Shown: positions 1 through 14,548 of the stretch, in pieces | How the letters are laid out: each line of letters begins with the position of its first letter | Numbering within the stretch: position 1 is the stretch's first letter | Origin: Spongospora subterranea | Taxonomy: Eukaryota > Endomyxa > Phytomyxea > Plasmodiophorida > Plasmodiophoridae | Length of the DNA: 17,248 nucleotides | NCBI GenBank assembly: GCA_900404475.1 | Contig: OUQQ01000450.1 | Location: forward strand, 1-17,248 | Reading direction: 5' to 3' | Notes under the pieces: generated by a model | Databases searched by the model: none | Told to the model about the DNA's origin: nothing | What the model saw: the letters and a program-made list of their open reading frames with translations, nothing else | Made by a program: the position numbers and the translations under genes

Positions 1-51
1 CCCCTCTTTGACCCTTAATAATGCCATCTCAGCTAAACACATCTTCATTAG

Positions 52-1489
52 GCACTGGCTTGCTATATGCTCAGAAAGACACAACAATTCGCCAATGCTG
101 CCATTGTCCGCTCCCGCGACCGAACAGTGTTAGACAAACAAACCATTGTTGTCGACGTTGGGGATGTAAGTTCAGGACCATTGTTTCCTAAATTTTCGGG
201 TTCTTCATTGCACTATTTCTTGTTGCTGTTTGGCCTTGCTGATTTTTAAGAATGTCCTTAGGTTTACGACCCGCTAACTTTGCGGTTTGACCATCACCAA
301 AAAGGTTTTTTTCAAACTTTCTCAGAAAACCATCAGACGAAGCTCAGCAGTGCCGGCCTGATTTACAAGCACTTCGGCAAGGAAATCATAACGAACATGT
401 CCAAAACTGTTTTAGACGAACATAATCTTCAGCTCATCTATGTCAAAGTTTACGAGTCGATTATTGAGGTAATCACTCGATTATTTCACAATTATGATCA
501 TTGTTTTTTTTGTTTACCAACCGACCGCCATTCATCGTTGTGAATTATCGAATGTTGAATGTGTACCCAGGGGAAACTTAGATAAAATGTAAAATTCAGC
601 AATTGATGATATCAAAAAGCTTTCAAAGTCTTTTTTTTTTCTTAAGTCTTTATACTCAACCTTTTTTGCTTGCTTCAGGGCATAGATGGCATAGATAACG
701 GGATCACACCGTACAAATGCTTGGACGATAACTGCACAGCAGGGGTTCGTCGTATGTTCAATATGGACACCGATCTGTCAGCTCGCGTTGGTCGCCTTCT
801 CCCTCTCTGGAACGAGCCGTACACCGATGACGTCCTCGACAAACTGTTCCTCAAGGCGATGGATTTAGCGGGAGGGGAATTCGCTGATCGGGTGAAATAC
901 TTCACGTCATCTTGGCTGCCAGGTTACTTGCAACAACCTAGAGCTTTTTTCGGCGATAGCTGAGGATGTTCTTCTCAGGTCGCCAAATAGTCTTAGAAGC
1001 CGTTGAATCCCGAATTCAGTACGAACCTGAAGGGCGAATCATGGTTATGGATCAGTTCTGTCCTTGGAAAGACCACCTCTTCCGTTTAGAGGATGAACTC
1101 AGACTTCCAAACCCCATTTTGTATGTTGTCTACGCTGACAGCAATGGAACTTGGTAAGCATGTTTAGATCAATTTGTCTTTGCCCATTTATATTTTTCCA
1201 ATGCTCAGCCTTCAATATTTTGCACCAATTTGAAAATTTGCACAATGTAGTTGCCGAACCATGTTCTAAGCATCAATTTAGGCGTGTTCAAGCTGTCCCT
1301 ATCCATTCTGGATCGTTCGCTTCTCGTAAGGCGTTACCCTCGTCATGGCAAGGGCTTCGGGATCAGGCTCTTTCCGAGGTCACCGGTATCGCCGGAAGCA
1401 CGTTCGTACACAACACTGGGTTTATCGGCGGCAATGCGACCAGGGATGGTGCCATACAGATGGCGTTAGCAGCTATCAGTTTACCCTAA
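52..1489 (+). CDS. MYG1: MYG1 family 3'-5' exonuclease, 5' end outside window
   Basis: Five exons: 52-165, 262-468, 679-922, 979-1153, 1282-1489, all with GT/AG introns; together they give 315 codons plus a TAA stop. The known family is a DHH-type phosphoesterase (UPF0160) that acts as a 3'-5' RNA exonuclease linking nuclear and mitochondrial RNA processing. Seen here: the residues that follow the N-terminal HNGTFHCDE block (ALACYMLRK at 52), IVVDVGD joined across intron 1 to VYDP, the DHH motif at 289-297, TKLSSAGLIY, the IDNGI block after 679, LSARVGRL, SSWLPGR across intron 3, CPWKDHL, WRVQAVP across intron 4, and the closing GLRDQAL / FVHNTGFIGG / TRDGA block. The human protein is about 376 residues, so roughly 40-60 N-terminal residues, with the first metal-binding motif and any targeting signal, lie upstream. 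Bases 1-51 read as intron ending in TTCATTAG. The family is certain; exon edges are inferred from frame continuity. Confidence 0.93.
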
Positions 1490-2164
1490 TTCTTCCTGAT
1501 ATTGTCTTTCAAACAAATTCCCAGTTTTTTAACGTAGTTCATATATAAAAAGAGTTCCTCAACCGTAATAACATGTTCTCAACCATCTTTTGGTGCAGTT
1601 GAACTGGTCACATTGTGATCTTGATCAATAGCAAGGATATCGCTACTGTCATGATATGGCATCTGCTTTGAAACGGAAGATCAAACGACTTAAATTCGGG
1701 CAACTTGTATTTGATGCCAATAACAAGTTCAGCGTATTCGAACTTGTGGCTGATCCGTTTGGCATCTTGTCAGGGCCAGGTTATCATGGTTTCTGTAAAC
1801 ATCAATATGTGCCAGTACAGAACCTGATCCGAACAACGCCTTATCAATAGCTTTCTCAATTATCGTTCATGCCAACATTACAGCACCCAAACAAGTACAT
1901 AACGATAGCAGATGTGAAACAAAGGCGCAAACTCTAGATCTCTCTCAATCTGATTTCGGGGCACCGTTTATTGCAATAACGGGAAATCGACACCCTCTCT
2001 GTGACCGCCGCCGTACTGGCCCCCCTCCCTAGGCCCAACCGACTCGAATTCGGGTCGATCATTGATTTTCCTCCGAAGCGTTCAGATCAAGCGTCATTGT
2101 TGACCATCGGAGGAAACGGGGAGGGGGAGAAGAAACACAGTTGTCTGAACCGGCGCAAACCCAA
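1490..2164. other. Spacer between MYG1 and the PARG-like gene, no supported gene
   Basis: This stretch must hold the MYG1 3' UTR and the promoter and 5' UTR of the next gene. I see no AATAAA close to the MYG1 stop. A 64-codon ATG-initiated frame at 1656-1850 resembles nothing I recognise. The last 160 bases become GC-rich, with a C-run around 2019-2030 and an opposing purine tract at 2107-2131. In the frame of the next gene a TGA at 2063-2065 is followed by an open stretch without ATG until 2165, so a small upstream exon spliced in near 2080-2140 cannot be excluded. Confidence 0.5.
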
Positions 2165-4688
2165 ATGCTGTTTGTTCCCGTGGTGCTGTCCGATATCGAT
2201 TCCGACCCGGTCGTGGTCCGTCTTCGCGATCGGCACGATTTCCAAGGGCTCCTGGACTCGGTGCGATTCCATCGGCGATATCCCCTGTCGCCCTTTTCAT
2301 CGCCGTCGTTCTATTTCTTCACGCACGATCGTTGCCCGATGCGAATCAGCAATCCGGAGCATTTGGCCAAGGCGGCTCTTCTATCGCCACACCAATTACA
2401 CGGCCGATGTTTACGATTGTATTTGATGGATCAGTCGAAAATTCAACGGAATCCCGTCGCTGTGGAAAAGGACCCTGGCGAAAACGTGGCAGTCGATGAA
2501 GAACGGGTCAGGTCGACCGAGGGATATGAGCCGATTTCACCAGCACCGTCAACAGAGGCGGTGAAGCCGTCAGCCCCATTGCCAATAAGTGTTAGGCCAT
2601 ATACGATAACGCCACAATCATGGGCACTGTTGACACTAATTGCTGGTATACCCATATGAATCACGGTCAAAACTCGATTACCAAATTTCGATTGTATTCG
2701 CTCTTGTTCAGGTTTTGAATTCATTTGAAAGTGTATAAGCGCGTTGTCATTGCGTTGTTGTTCGACAACGTTCGAAAACAATAGGTTTTCCTGGACATTT
2801 TGTACAACAAAACGATCTATTTCCTTCTTCTGAAACTCGGATTTTTTTTTGAGTGTCGAAACGTCCTAGAGAGTGACGTTGGATTGTTTAAAACAATCGA
2901 CACGTATCGCCACTCTAATTGCATCTCTTGAATTTGATGTGGTTAGGTGGATCAGTCAGATCCGTCTCTGAGTTCGTCAACGCATTGTCGGATTTGACCG
3001 GACGCAATGGTGACCAACTGATCATGATTCGCCAATACCTGTTGGAGATGGGGTCGGATCGATCGCGCGCCTTTTTCGCCCACCATCTGCCAGCGATTGC
3101 GCGTCTGGCCATGGCCTATCCAGCAATCGATACTGTACTGAGGTCCAGACCGTCTTCAGCGACATTACAAATATCTCATCAACAGGTCCAGCAAACTCAC
3201 GGATTTCGGCGCGAGTTTCTCTCTTTTTCGCATTGAGTGAAAACAATCTGTTGACTACACCATGCTCTTACAAAACATATTGGGTTTATCACGATTGCTC
3301 AAAACCCACACAACAATAAGGGGATTAGTATTCGGCTGCTCTTATGCTTACATATAGTACACGCAGCGATTTGATTTCGCGGATTTCACAACCTGTTTGA
3401 TTGCCAGTTTCGTTTGATCCATGCTTCTCACGTCTCAAATAATGCTCAGGCCGCATCAGTTATCGCCAACTTGTTCCTCTGCTCATATGCGCTATCGGCG
3501 GATTGTGCCTTGCGCCACTTTACCTGCACCACGTTGTTCTCGTCGTCGATGGAGCACGAACGCGGCCCGGCCTGTGCCATGATCGATTGCCTGATCCACT
3601 ATTTGTCGCGTCATCATCGCCCTGATCGCCATCTCACCATTACCCGTCATCATTCAACGGCCGCCCTCAAATACACCATCCCTGTCCTTCTTCGCGCTCA
3701 AACCCCGATTCGGGTCAAAATCGACAACGGAACGTTACGTCATTCTCAACACCGTGTTCAGTTATCGCATTCTTCCGAGCCAAATATCGCCATTGCCACG
3801 TTGAATATATCGACCGAACCGGATCATATTCGCATGTTCGAATGCCCAGATTTATTGGTGGCAGGGGCGATGACAGACCCTCTTTCCGACAGGGAAACCG
3901 TACTGGTCAAAGGCGCCCGACGAATCCTGAGGCTGAAAGGCGATGGGGAAGCGATGCGAATCGCGGAGCTCGTCCACGACGATGAAGTCAACGATGAGAT
4001 CGTGTTCTACTCAAGGATGCAAAGGCAGTTTGGACGGGCGGACGGATTTCATCCGGATATCGTATCGGGGAATATTCGTCAAATGATCGATGTGATGGCG
4101 GCGAGTGATCAACCAGGACCGATCGCTATGAGAATGCCGGTCCATTCAACAGCGCATCAGGTAGAGGTCGATCGACAGCTGATTATCGCCTTCATTGCCG
4201 CATCGTAGGTTATCACCATATCACCCGAACGGGACTTTTCAAACCCCATATATTTTACTTCGGAACCGAAACGTTCTGTTGTCGATTTCTAAGGTTTAGA
4301 CTAAGTAGGATTTGGAACTGCTACTGTGGATAGCAATGTCGAAACAGTGGGCAGACGCTATCGACAAGTTGTTTCAAAACCTGTAACCGAAAGTTTGAAA
4401 AACTCTTTTAGATGTTCAGAAATTCGAAACTATCGAAAACCAATTTAGGTTGAAAACGTCGGTGCAATACTGACAACTTGATGCAGGGCTATAGAGCGCG
4501 AGTTGGTGATCTACAGTGAAGGCGATGAGCGATTAGCACATCTCAGAGGAGTGATCGCCATGATCCATTCCCGAAACGCCCGGGTATGCGACCTGGCCCG
4601 ATTTCTTTCAGGATATAAGACCGGAATGGGCCGCCTCTGGACTCAACTGCGAGATTTCCTTTCATATGATCAATCCATATCACTATAA
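2165..4688 (+). CDS. Divergent PARG-like protein lacking catalytic motifs, with PB1-like N-terminus
   Basis: Proposed exons 2165-2645, 2947-3134, 3408-4204, 4487-4688 give 555 residues; introns are 301, 273 and 282 nt, longer than most in the neighbouring genes. Residues about 1-90 have the beta-beta-alpha-beta-beta-alpha-beta pattern of a PB1 domain (DPVVVRL, DFQGLLDSVRFHRRYP, FYFFTHDRCPMRI, NPEHLAKA, GRCLRLYLM). A charged, Pro/Ser-rich linker follows. From about residue 150 the order matches PARG: helical accessory region (FFAHHLPAIARLAMAYP), NNAQAASVIANLFLCSY, the macrodomain region, and the C-terminal AIERELVIYSEGDERL plus closing helices. PARG hydrolyses poly(ADP-ribose), but here the QEEIRF signature reads PDHIRM (residues 361-366). 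The glycine-rich loop before it is absent, and a gapless alignment through RMPVHSTAHQVEV replaces the ADP-ribose-binding loop. Catalysis is therefore unlikely; binding or scaffolding is possible. Start: first ATG after an upstream in-frame stop. The junction joining exon 1 to the rest is the weakest part; exon 1 could be a separate gene. Confidence 0.66.
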
Positions 4689-4723
4689 ACTCGAAAAAAA
4701 ACGTTTTTGTATGTAAACGCCAC
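4689..4723. other. 35-bp gap between convergent stop codons
   Basis: The TAA of the PARG-like gene ends at 4688 on the + strand, and the TGA of alanyl-tRNA synthetase occupies 4726-4724 on the - strand. The gap is AT-rich with an A8 run at 4695-4702. Neither strand shows a canonical AATAAA here, so each 3' UTR must extend into the coding region of the opposite gene. Confidence 0.8.
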
Positions 4724-9361
<4,638 letters not shown>

Positions 9362-9879
9362 TTCCTCTATAAAACACTATACTGATATAGATCCTCTACA
9401 GATCACAACACCACAACCGCCGACTACAGCGACCCAGTGTCGCTCGGCCAGTTGGCCCCACTGTCAAGGTAACACCGCCGCGGACCTTCTCTTGCAGTCG
9501 CGCACTTGATGTCACCTCACTGACTACCCTGTTACACACATCCACAGTCGTGAGCGATGATATTTGCGCAGTTGGTGTAATACAGGGTGAGGGGGAGACC
9601 CTGTCATCAGTGGGGCCGTCGGTCACTTATTACACCACAAGGGAATTATTCGCCATCGTGCGCCCAATTTCACGGGTTTTATTACTGAATTTGGCTCCTC
9701 GGGATAACGACAATTGCGATGCCCTTCTCATGATCTGGCTAATCAATCATACAATGTCGACAATATTCTCCAGGGTTCACCCCACTGTTTTTCTGTGTGA
9801 TTCCCGGGACGATTCTGGCGGTTGTTAATCTGTGGTTATATTTGAGATGACGTGAATATTGGGTCGTTAGCGACAGGGG
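9362..9879. other. Spacer between AARS1 5' end and DNAI7 3' end
   Basis: This 518-bp stretch should contain the alanyl-tRNA synthetase promoter and 5' UTR and the DNAI7 3' UTR, both read on the minus strand. No TATA-like element or polyadenylation signal stands out. A + strand open frame at 9550-9828 has no recognisable similarity and overlaps the nested inverted repeat at 9573-9637, so I do not treat it as a gene. Confidence 0.5.
9573..9637. repeat. Nested inverted repeat able to form a three-way junction
   Basis: A perfect 10-bp outer inverted repeat (TGGTGTAATA at 9573-9582, TATTACACCA at 9628-9637) encloses two further stems. The first is CAGGGT/ACCCTG (9583-9588 with 9598-9603), directly abutting the outer stem. 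The second is AGTG/CACT (9609-9612 with 9624-9627), abutting its other side. Only a five-base linker (9604-9608) is left unpaired at the junction. In minus-strand transcripts it would lie about 240 nt downstream of the DNAI7 stop or about 210-270 nt upstream of the AARS1 start codon. It could be a structured UTR element or a degraded palindromic insertion; function unknown. Confidence 0.6.
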
Positions 9880-12416
9880 TCACGACGATAGAACTCTCAA
9901 TAGCGATAACACCTGCGTTAACGACTGGATAAACGGCGGCGATATTTGGTCGCCCCTCTCCGATCGCGTCTTCCATTGCATCGCCCGCTCAAGAGTTGAG
10001 TGCCGTTCGTGCCCTTCCGCTTCGGGTTCATCGTAATCCCATTCCTTGTCCAGATCCGATTCCGTCCAACGCGATGTGAACGCGTACGATAACCCGTTGC
10101 AGATCGTGGTCCATTCGTCGTGCGGCGTCTGCCTCTCGCTGACGCGTTTGTCGTTCTCTCGAGCGGAGACCTGATAGGCGACGTGTTGCGCGTTCAGGCG
10201 CCGATTCCATCCGCTCATGGCGAAATCGAACCCGATCGCCATTGACGATATCTGTCTGTAGACCGACTGTTCGACAGATTCGTCTTTCCCTGATATTCCT
10301 AATGGAATTAACATCAGATCCAACGTCTCGACCAATATCGATTGAGTAAATTCTGGAAATCCATTGATCGTTGAACTCTGCTCAGGGTGAAAGTGATAGG
10401 AATTGGCGATAACAACAAACCGTGTCAACTCCACTAGAACAACGCTGACCAAATTTCCCGGAAAACGAAACAAACAACAGGTTCACAAAGGTGATGAAAA
10501 GAAGCGTTGGAAATGGGGTTTGGGGGAAGTGGTCAATAATGGGCAAAATACCAATGGAATTGAGTGATTCCTGATCTGGCATTAATCGTATTCCCGATTT
10601 GGCCAACTCTGTAAGGAAGGCGGCCGGTTTCCTTGGCGTCGTCATCAGGTGCGCCAACTCCGGTGTTTGCGGTCGCCGCAGAACGCACCCGCCGCCGGAT
10701 TCGTCGTCCTGGACGTCAATCTCCACCGTCATTCGACTTCCTTCGACGGCGATTTTCGCCGTCGATTTCTCCACGCGGATCGTCCAACGTTTGTAGGGGA
10801 AATCGCTGGTTCTCGAATGGACCAACGCTAGCGGGCGTAGCTGCAACGATTGTATGCTGATAATGCGTTCAACGCTGTTGAATTTCACGTCGCTGATCCC
10901 GTCCGTTGACCAGGCGCGGGTATGCGAATTCCACCAGCCGACCATTGGCAGGTCGTCGATCAGGATCCGCCCATCCACCTTCCACGAAATCTTGATCGGC
11001 TGGATGGCGGCCGCCGTACTCGACGACACGTCGCTGGCGACATGCCCGGGGTAGGCGCGTACTTGGACGGACGAGAACGCGTCGTTGATCTCGCGAACCA
11101 CCCAGTCGTGCATCATGAACGAGGGAAGCGGCAGTTCAATCGCCTCAATCTACAACAGTATCCTCAATAACGACCACATGTCAACGCGAATAATCATCAA
11201 AAGAGGGAGAGAGAGAGAGTGACAAATCTTCGAAACACTCGTGGTTTTGAAAATTGCTAAAAAGCAACTTTTTTTTCGCTGACAAACGAAACTTGAAATC
11301 ACCGTTCAAAGAGGCCTGTGTAAAAATGCAATACATCTTAATTTCAATTTCTAGCAGAGGAAGTGAGCGACTCCAATGCGCCCCAATCTGCTGCTACTGG
11401 GGTCATATACAATAATATAACCAAAAGTCTTACGCAAACCAAAACAAACGAAAAGGAGCAAACGACATCAAGATCGCACATGGAAGAAGTAAATATTCCA
11501 TAGGAAGTGGAACACAATCCATTTCATGAGAAAAGTGGTGTTTGGCCAAGACCTGATAGATTCCCCCATATGCGGTCAATGTGGAGTCGTTGATCCTCTG
11601 GTATGGGTCGTTGGCCGTATATATAATCCTCAATCCCATCCCGTTATTGTTCTGCATGGTCAACATGTTGGGCGGGTCGACGGTCATGTCGATCTGGTCG
11701 AACTCGATCAGCTTGTTTCGCTTCAGCTTCACGTGCCCGGTCGTCCACAGCGCGAACTTCACCAGGGCGCTGCTCCACTGTCTGAGAACGGCGCTGTTCA
11801 TCGTGGCCCCATCTCGATCGGCATCCACCAATGACGTCGCCGTCAACGCATCCAGCGTTTGCGCCGTAATCCTGTCGACCTGGTCCATTTTCTCTAACGC
11901 GTTCAACACTTGTTCATGATTCATTGCCTGTCGACCTCCAGCGACAATCACGTCCAAAAGGCCCCGAATCTCCTGCCCGAACTCGCATTGTTTCAGCACC
12001 GCATCGGGCGGCTCCCCGGTTGCTTCGCTCCAGATCCGCAAATACGAGTTCAGATCCGGTTCGTCGGCGACATCGGGCAGAGTATCGCATTGGAATATCT
12101 TAATTAGCTGGGAAGACTCACGCTCATGCGCCTGCAGATGGGCAATCCTGTTGGCCAGCTCGATGGCGCTATCCCGATCGGAACCCACTTCCTCCGTGAT
12201 CCGCTGCTCGTCGGAATCGCGTTTCAGTGCCAACCGGACCTGGCGCTGATGCTCGGCCTCAACTCGTTGCCGTTCCAGTTCGGAAACGCGAAGGCGCTCC
12301 TGTTCCTCCAGCAGCAAGCGCTCCTCTTCCTGGCGCTGTTGTTCGGCGAGTTTCGCCGCTTTCTTGGCGGCCGCCTTGGCCTTTTTCCCCCCGCCGGCTG
12401 CCTTCTTGGGAGGCAT
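9880..12416 (-). CDS. DNAI7: DNAI7/CASC1 axonemal dynein-associated protein (CFAP94)
   Basis: Exons 12416-11553, 11149-10552, 10289-9880 give 623 residues (human about 716). The family is found in organisms with motile cilia and works with axonemal inner dynein arms. Seen: MPPKK start with a Lys/Ala-rich segment, then a Glu/Arg/Gln-rich coiled coil (residues about 25-110), DLNSYLRIWSEATGE, and a middle region that crosses intron 1 at TAYGGIYQ/IEAIELPLPS. The most conserved block follows: ILIDDLPMVGWW, AWSTDGISDVKF, SDFPYKRWTIRV, TPRKPAAFLTELAKSGIRLMP. Exon 3 gives VYRQISSMAIGFDFAMSGWN and ends QVLSLLRVLSS, matching the family C-terminus. Introns are 403 and 262 nt; donors are GTCTTG and GTATTT. 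Upstream in-frame ATGs reach 12548, but MPPKK is the usual family start. An acidic stretch (EWDYDEPEAEGHE) sits near the end of exon 3. Its presence implies a flagellated stage. Confidence 0.88.
11150..11552 (-). other. DNAI7 intron 1 with a GA microsatellite
   Basis: This 403-nt intron is the longest in the window. It contains a short (GA)n run at 11205-11219 on the + strand, which is a polypyrimidine tract on the transcribed strand about 50 nt downstream of exon 2's start coordinate and so within the 3' part of the intron. I see no internal exon, since the protein is continuous with the family across the junction. Confidence 0.7.
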
Positions 12417-13978
12417 TATTTCGCCAATTGGTCGTACTGTTTCTCGGTCGGTCTCATAGACTGTCCGTCTCATAAACCGTGTTTGTTTTCGTTCACCTCG
12501 ATTTTTTTCCATCGACTTCCACAAATCGAAAGTTGCCCGCATACACAAACCAAATAATCACTCTCCAGGGTCCTTTTTCGAAGCAGAAAAACGGCAGATA
12601 GAACAGAACATCAGATTTTTCTGCAGTGCATCTTTCGTCAATATCGGATCAAATCCGCTTCTTCAGCAAAATTGGTGTTAACGGTGCGATGGCTCAGGAA
12701 GTGCTACGTTTTTGATGTCAAAAGTTAGAGGACCGACATTTGTGCTGTAAGTCCGTTGTCGACTCAGCAAGATTGATCGTCAACAGGAACTCAGGTCGAG
12801 TGCCATGAGCAATAGCAGGTGCTGGAGCAGGTGGAATATTCATGACATTTGGTCGCGGAGGATTTTGAGATTCAACGTTTTGGTTTTATTTGTTTTTCAT
12901 TATCTTGAGGCGTATTTCAAAATCACACACAGACGCTATTATCAAATTGTCGCCTTGTTATTACCGATTTTGAATAGAGACACTCAGTTCGGAGCGATGT
13001 ACTGTTTGTTGCTTTATTTGCCCATTTTGTCTCGGGGAATATGTTTCTGGTGGAGAAACTAGTTTTGCTCGGTTGGATCTCATTAGTTACGACGGGAGGA
13101 ATAGCGTTGAGGCGAAAACGGTCGTGTACGGTGTGCCAATCCTCAACCCATTAAGTAGGACGCGTCGTTGCCCGTCCAAAGTAATTGCCCGTAATTGGTG
13201 AGAACCAAAAACATGAGCGTCCGATTCCACAATCGTCGTCTCAATGACCGAAGTCGTTGGATTTCATCAAGGTTATGAAGACATTGAACCAGTCGTGGGT
13301 GGCTGAACACGTCCCTATCTTCTCGTAAAAGGGTTCCAATATAAGAATCCAGTGCTTTTCATCTCGACCCCCTTTCCACAGGCTTGTCATTCGCCTCTGT
13401 TTTGACAAATAGCCATTATCTGGGTCACACCTCGCTTTGTTGACTGGGGGAAATTTCTTTCGGTTTTGGTCTATTTGTCGCAACCGAATTGAATCCCCTT
13501 TCCTGCAAACGATCCGCGATCGCGAACGAACTGAAGATAATACCGGTTTGTCAATAACAGCCAATCTTGCCCGTTTCTCACTCGGGGTCGGTACGACCTA
13601 CACATCAGCAATAGAAACGGGGACCGGAAAAGATTGGCCACAAATTTACAGGCACTTTGAAAACCGTATCACCCAGTTAGGACATGGAAATCGCCTCCAC
13701 CGTCAATCTGAACAACTCGATTGGCAATTGAAACACGCGAAAATCCAATTTCATTACTGCGATCGTGATTCGAAAGCCACTTGCTTTGATACCCAGATGA
13801 CAGATACAGACGTCAATTTGTGGAATTCGTTAGATTTCTAATCGATTTATTGCTGTGTCGACAATCTTTACGAGACCGGCCATGAGAATTGCCAGCCGAT
13901 AACACCTAAACCTTTACACTGTATTTGCAGGATAATGATTGCACAGCAAAGCAAGGGTATTCAGACCAGACCTTGATT

Positions 13979-13996
13979 ATTGCTGTGCACAGCAAT
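13979..13996. repeat. Perfect 18-bp palindrome with nearby half-sites
   Basis: ATTGCTGTGCACAGCAAT at 13979-13996 is its own reverse complement. A related copy in the opposite orientation, ATTGCACAGCAA, lies at 13938-13949 (its reverse complement contains TTGCTGTGCA), and ATTGCTGTG occurs again at 13849-13857. Three copies of the same core within 150 bp, one fully symmetric, could be binding sites for a dimeric factor in the shared promoter interval, or a palindromic repeat remnant. Confidence 0.6.
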
Positions 13997-14548
13997 GAGA
14001 AGCTCTGAAAGCGCCAGAGGACGCAACTTGGTTGTATTGGCATTTTTAGATCGGCCTGGTATGATGCATAGGGCGAGTACATTAACAGACGTATGAGAGC
14101 GTTATGTCAGTGAAAATATCGAATATGTAGAAACAAGTTGAAATCGTTCTCCTTTGGAATCCGATCCACGCCATCTTGATTTCAGCGATATAATAAGAGC
14201 TTCTTGTCAATACCTGAGCCACTAAGGAAGACCTCCGTTCCACGACTTGATCTGCACATGTGGTACAATCCATTGCAGAGCAGTCGTTCCGTCAATTGGA
14301 CGCCATTTGTGTACGCGATCTGCTAAAAAACTGGGAAACAACGGTCTGGTCCTTTGTCAGAATTTGCAGACCAACTTATCCAATGGGTATGAAGTACAGC
14401 CGAGAACATATCCCTAACAATAAAATGAATTCATTCCTGGGAGGTATTTCTCACTCACCTTTCATCACGGCCGTGAGACTGTAGATTTTCTGGATCTCAC
14501 CATTTTCAAACTCAACAATCGGTTGAAATTTAAAACATTCCAGAAACA

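Noticed and set aside
1656..1850. 64-codon ATG-initiated frame after MYG1
   Set aside because: No recognisable similarity, no supporting splice or conservation signal, and a length expected by chance in a 675-bp spacer.
2087..2300. Minus-strand open frames opposite exon 1 of the PARG-like gene
   Set aside because: They mirror the + strand coding exon; the + frame carries the PB1-like pattern and joins in frame to the next exon.
9573..9637. Functional hammerhead ribozyme on the minus strand
   Set aside because: CTGATGA and a following stem are present, but the GAAA segment and a proper cleavage triplet are missing; kept only as a structural observation.
9550..9828. 92-codon + strand frame between AARS1 and DNAI7
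   Set aside because: It runs through the nested inverted repeat and resembles no family; both flanking genes use the other strand.
10293..10551. Extra exon within DNAI7 intron 2 (open frame up to 10473)
   Set aside because: Joining 10552 directly to 10289 gives a length and order matching the family between GIRLMP and VYRQISSM; the extra residues have no counterpart.
12417..12548. N-terminal extension of DNAI7 to the upstream ATG at 12548
   Set aside because: The frame is open, but the family typically starts at a MPPKK-type Lys-rich segment, which is at 12416.
12805..13062. 85-codon hydrophobic + strand frame
   Set aside because: Aromatic and hydrophobic content is as expected from AT-rich noncoding sequence, and no family was recognised.
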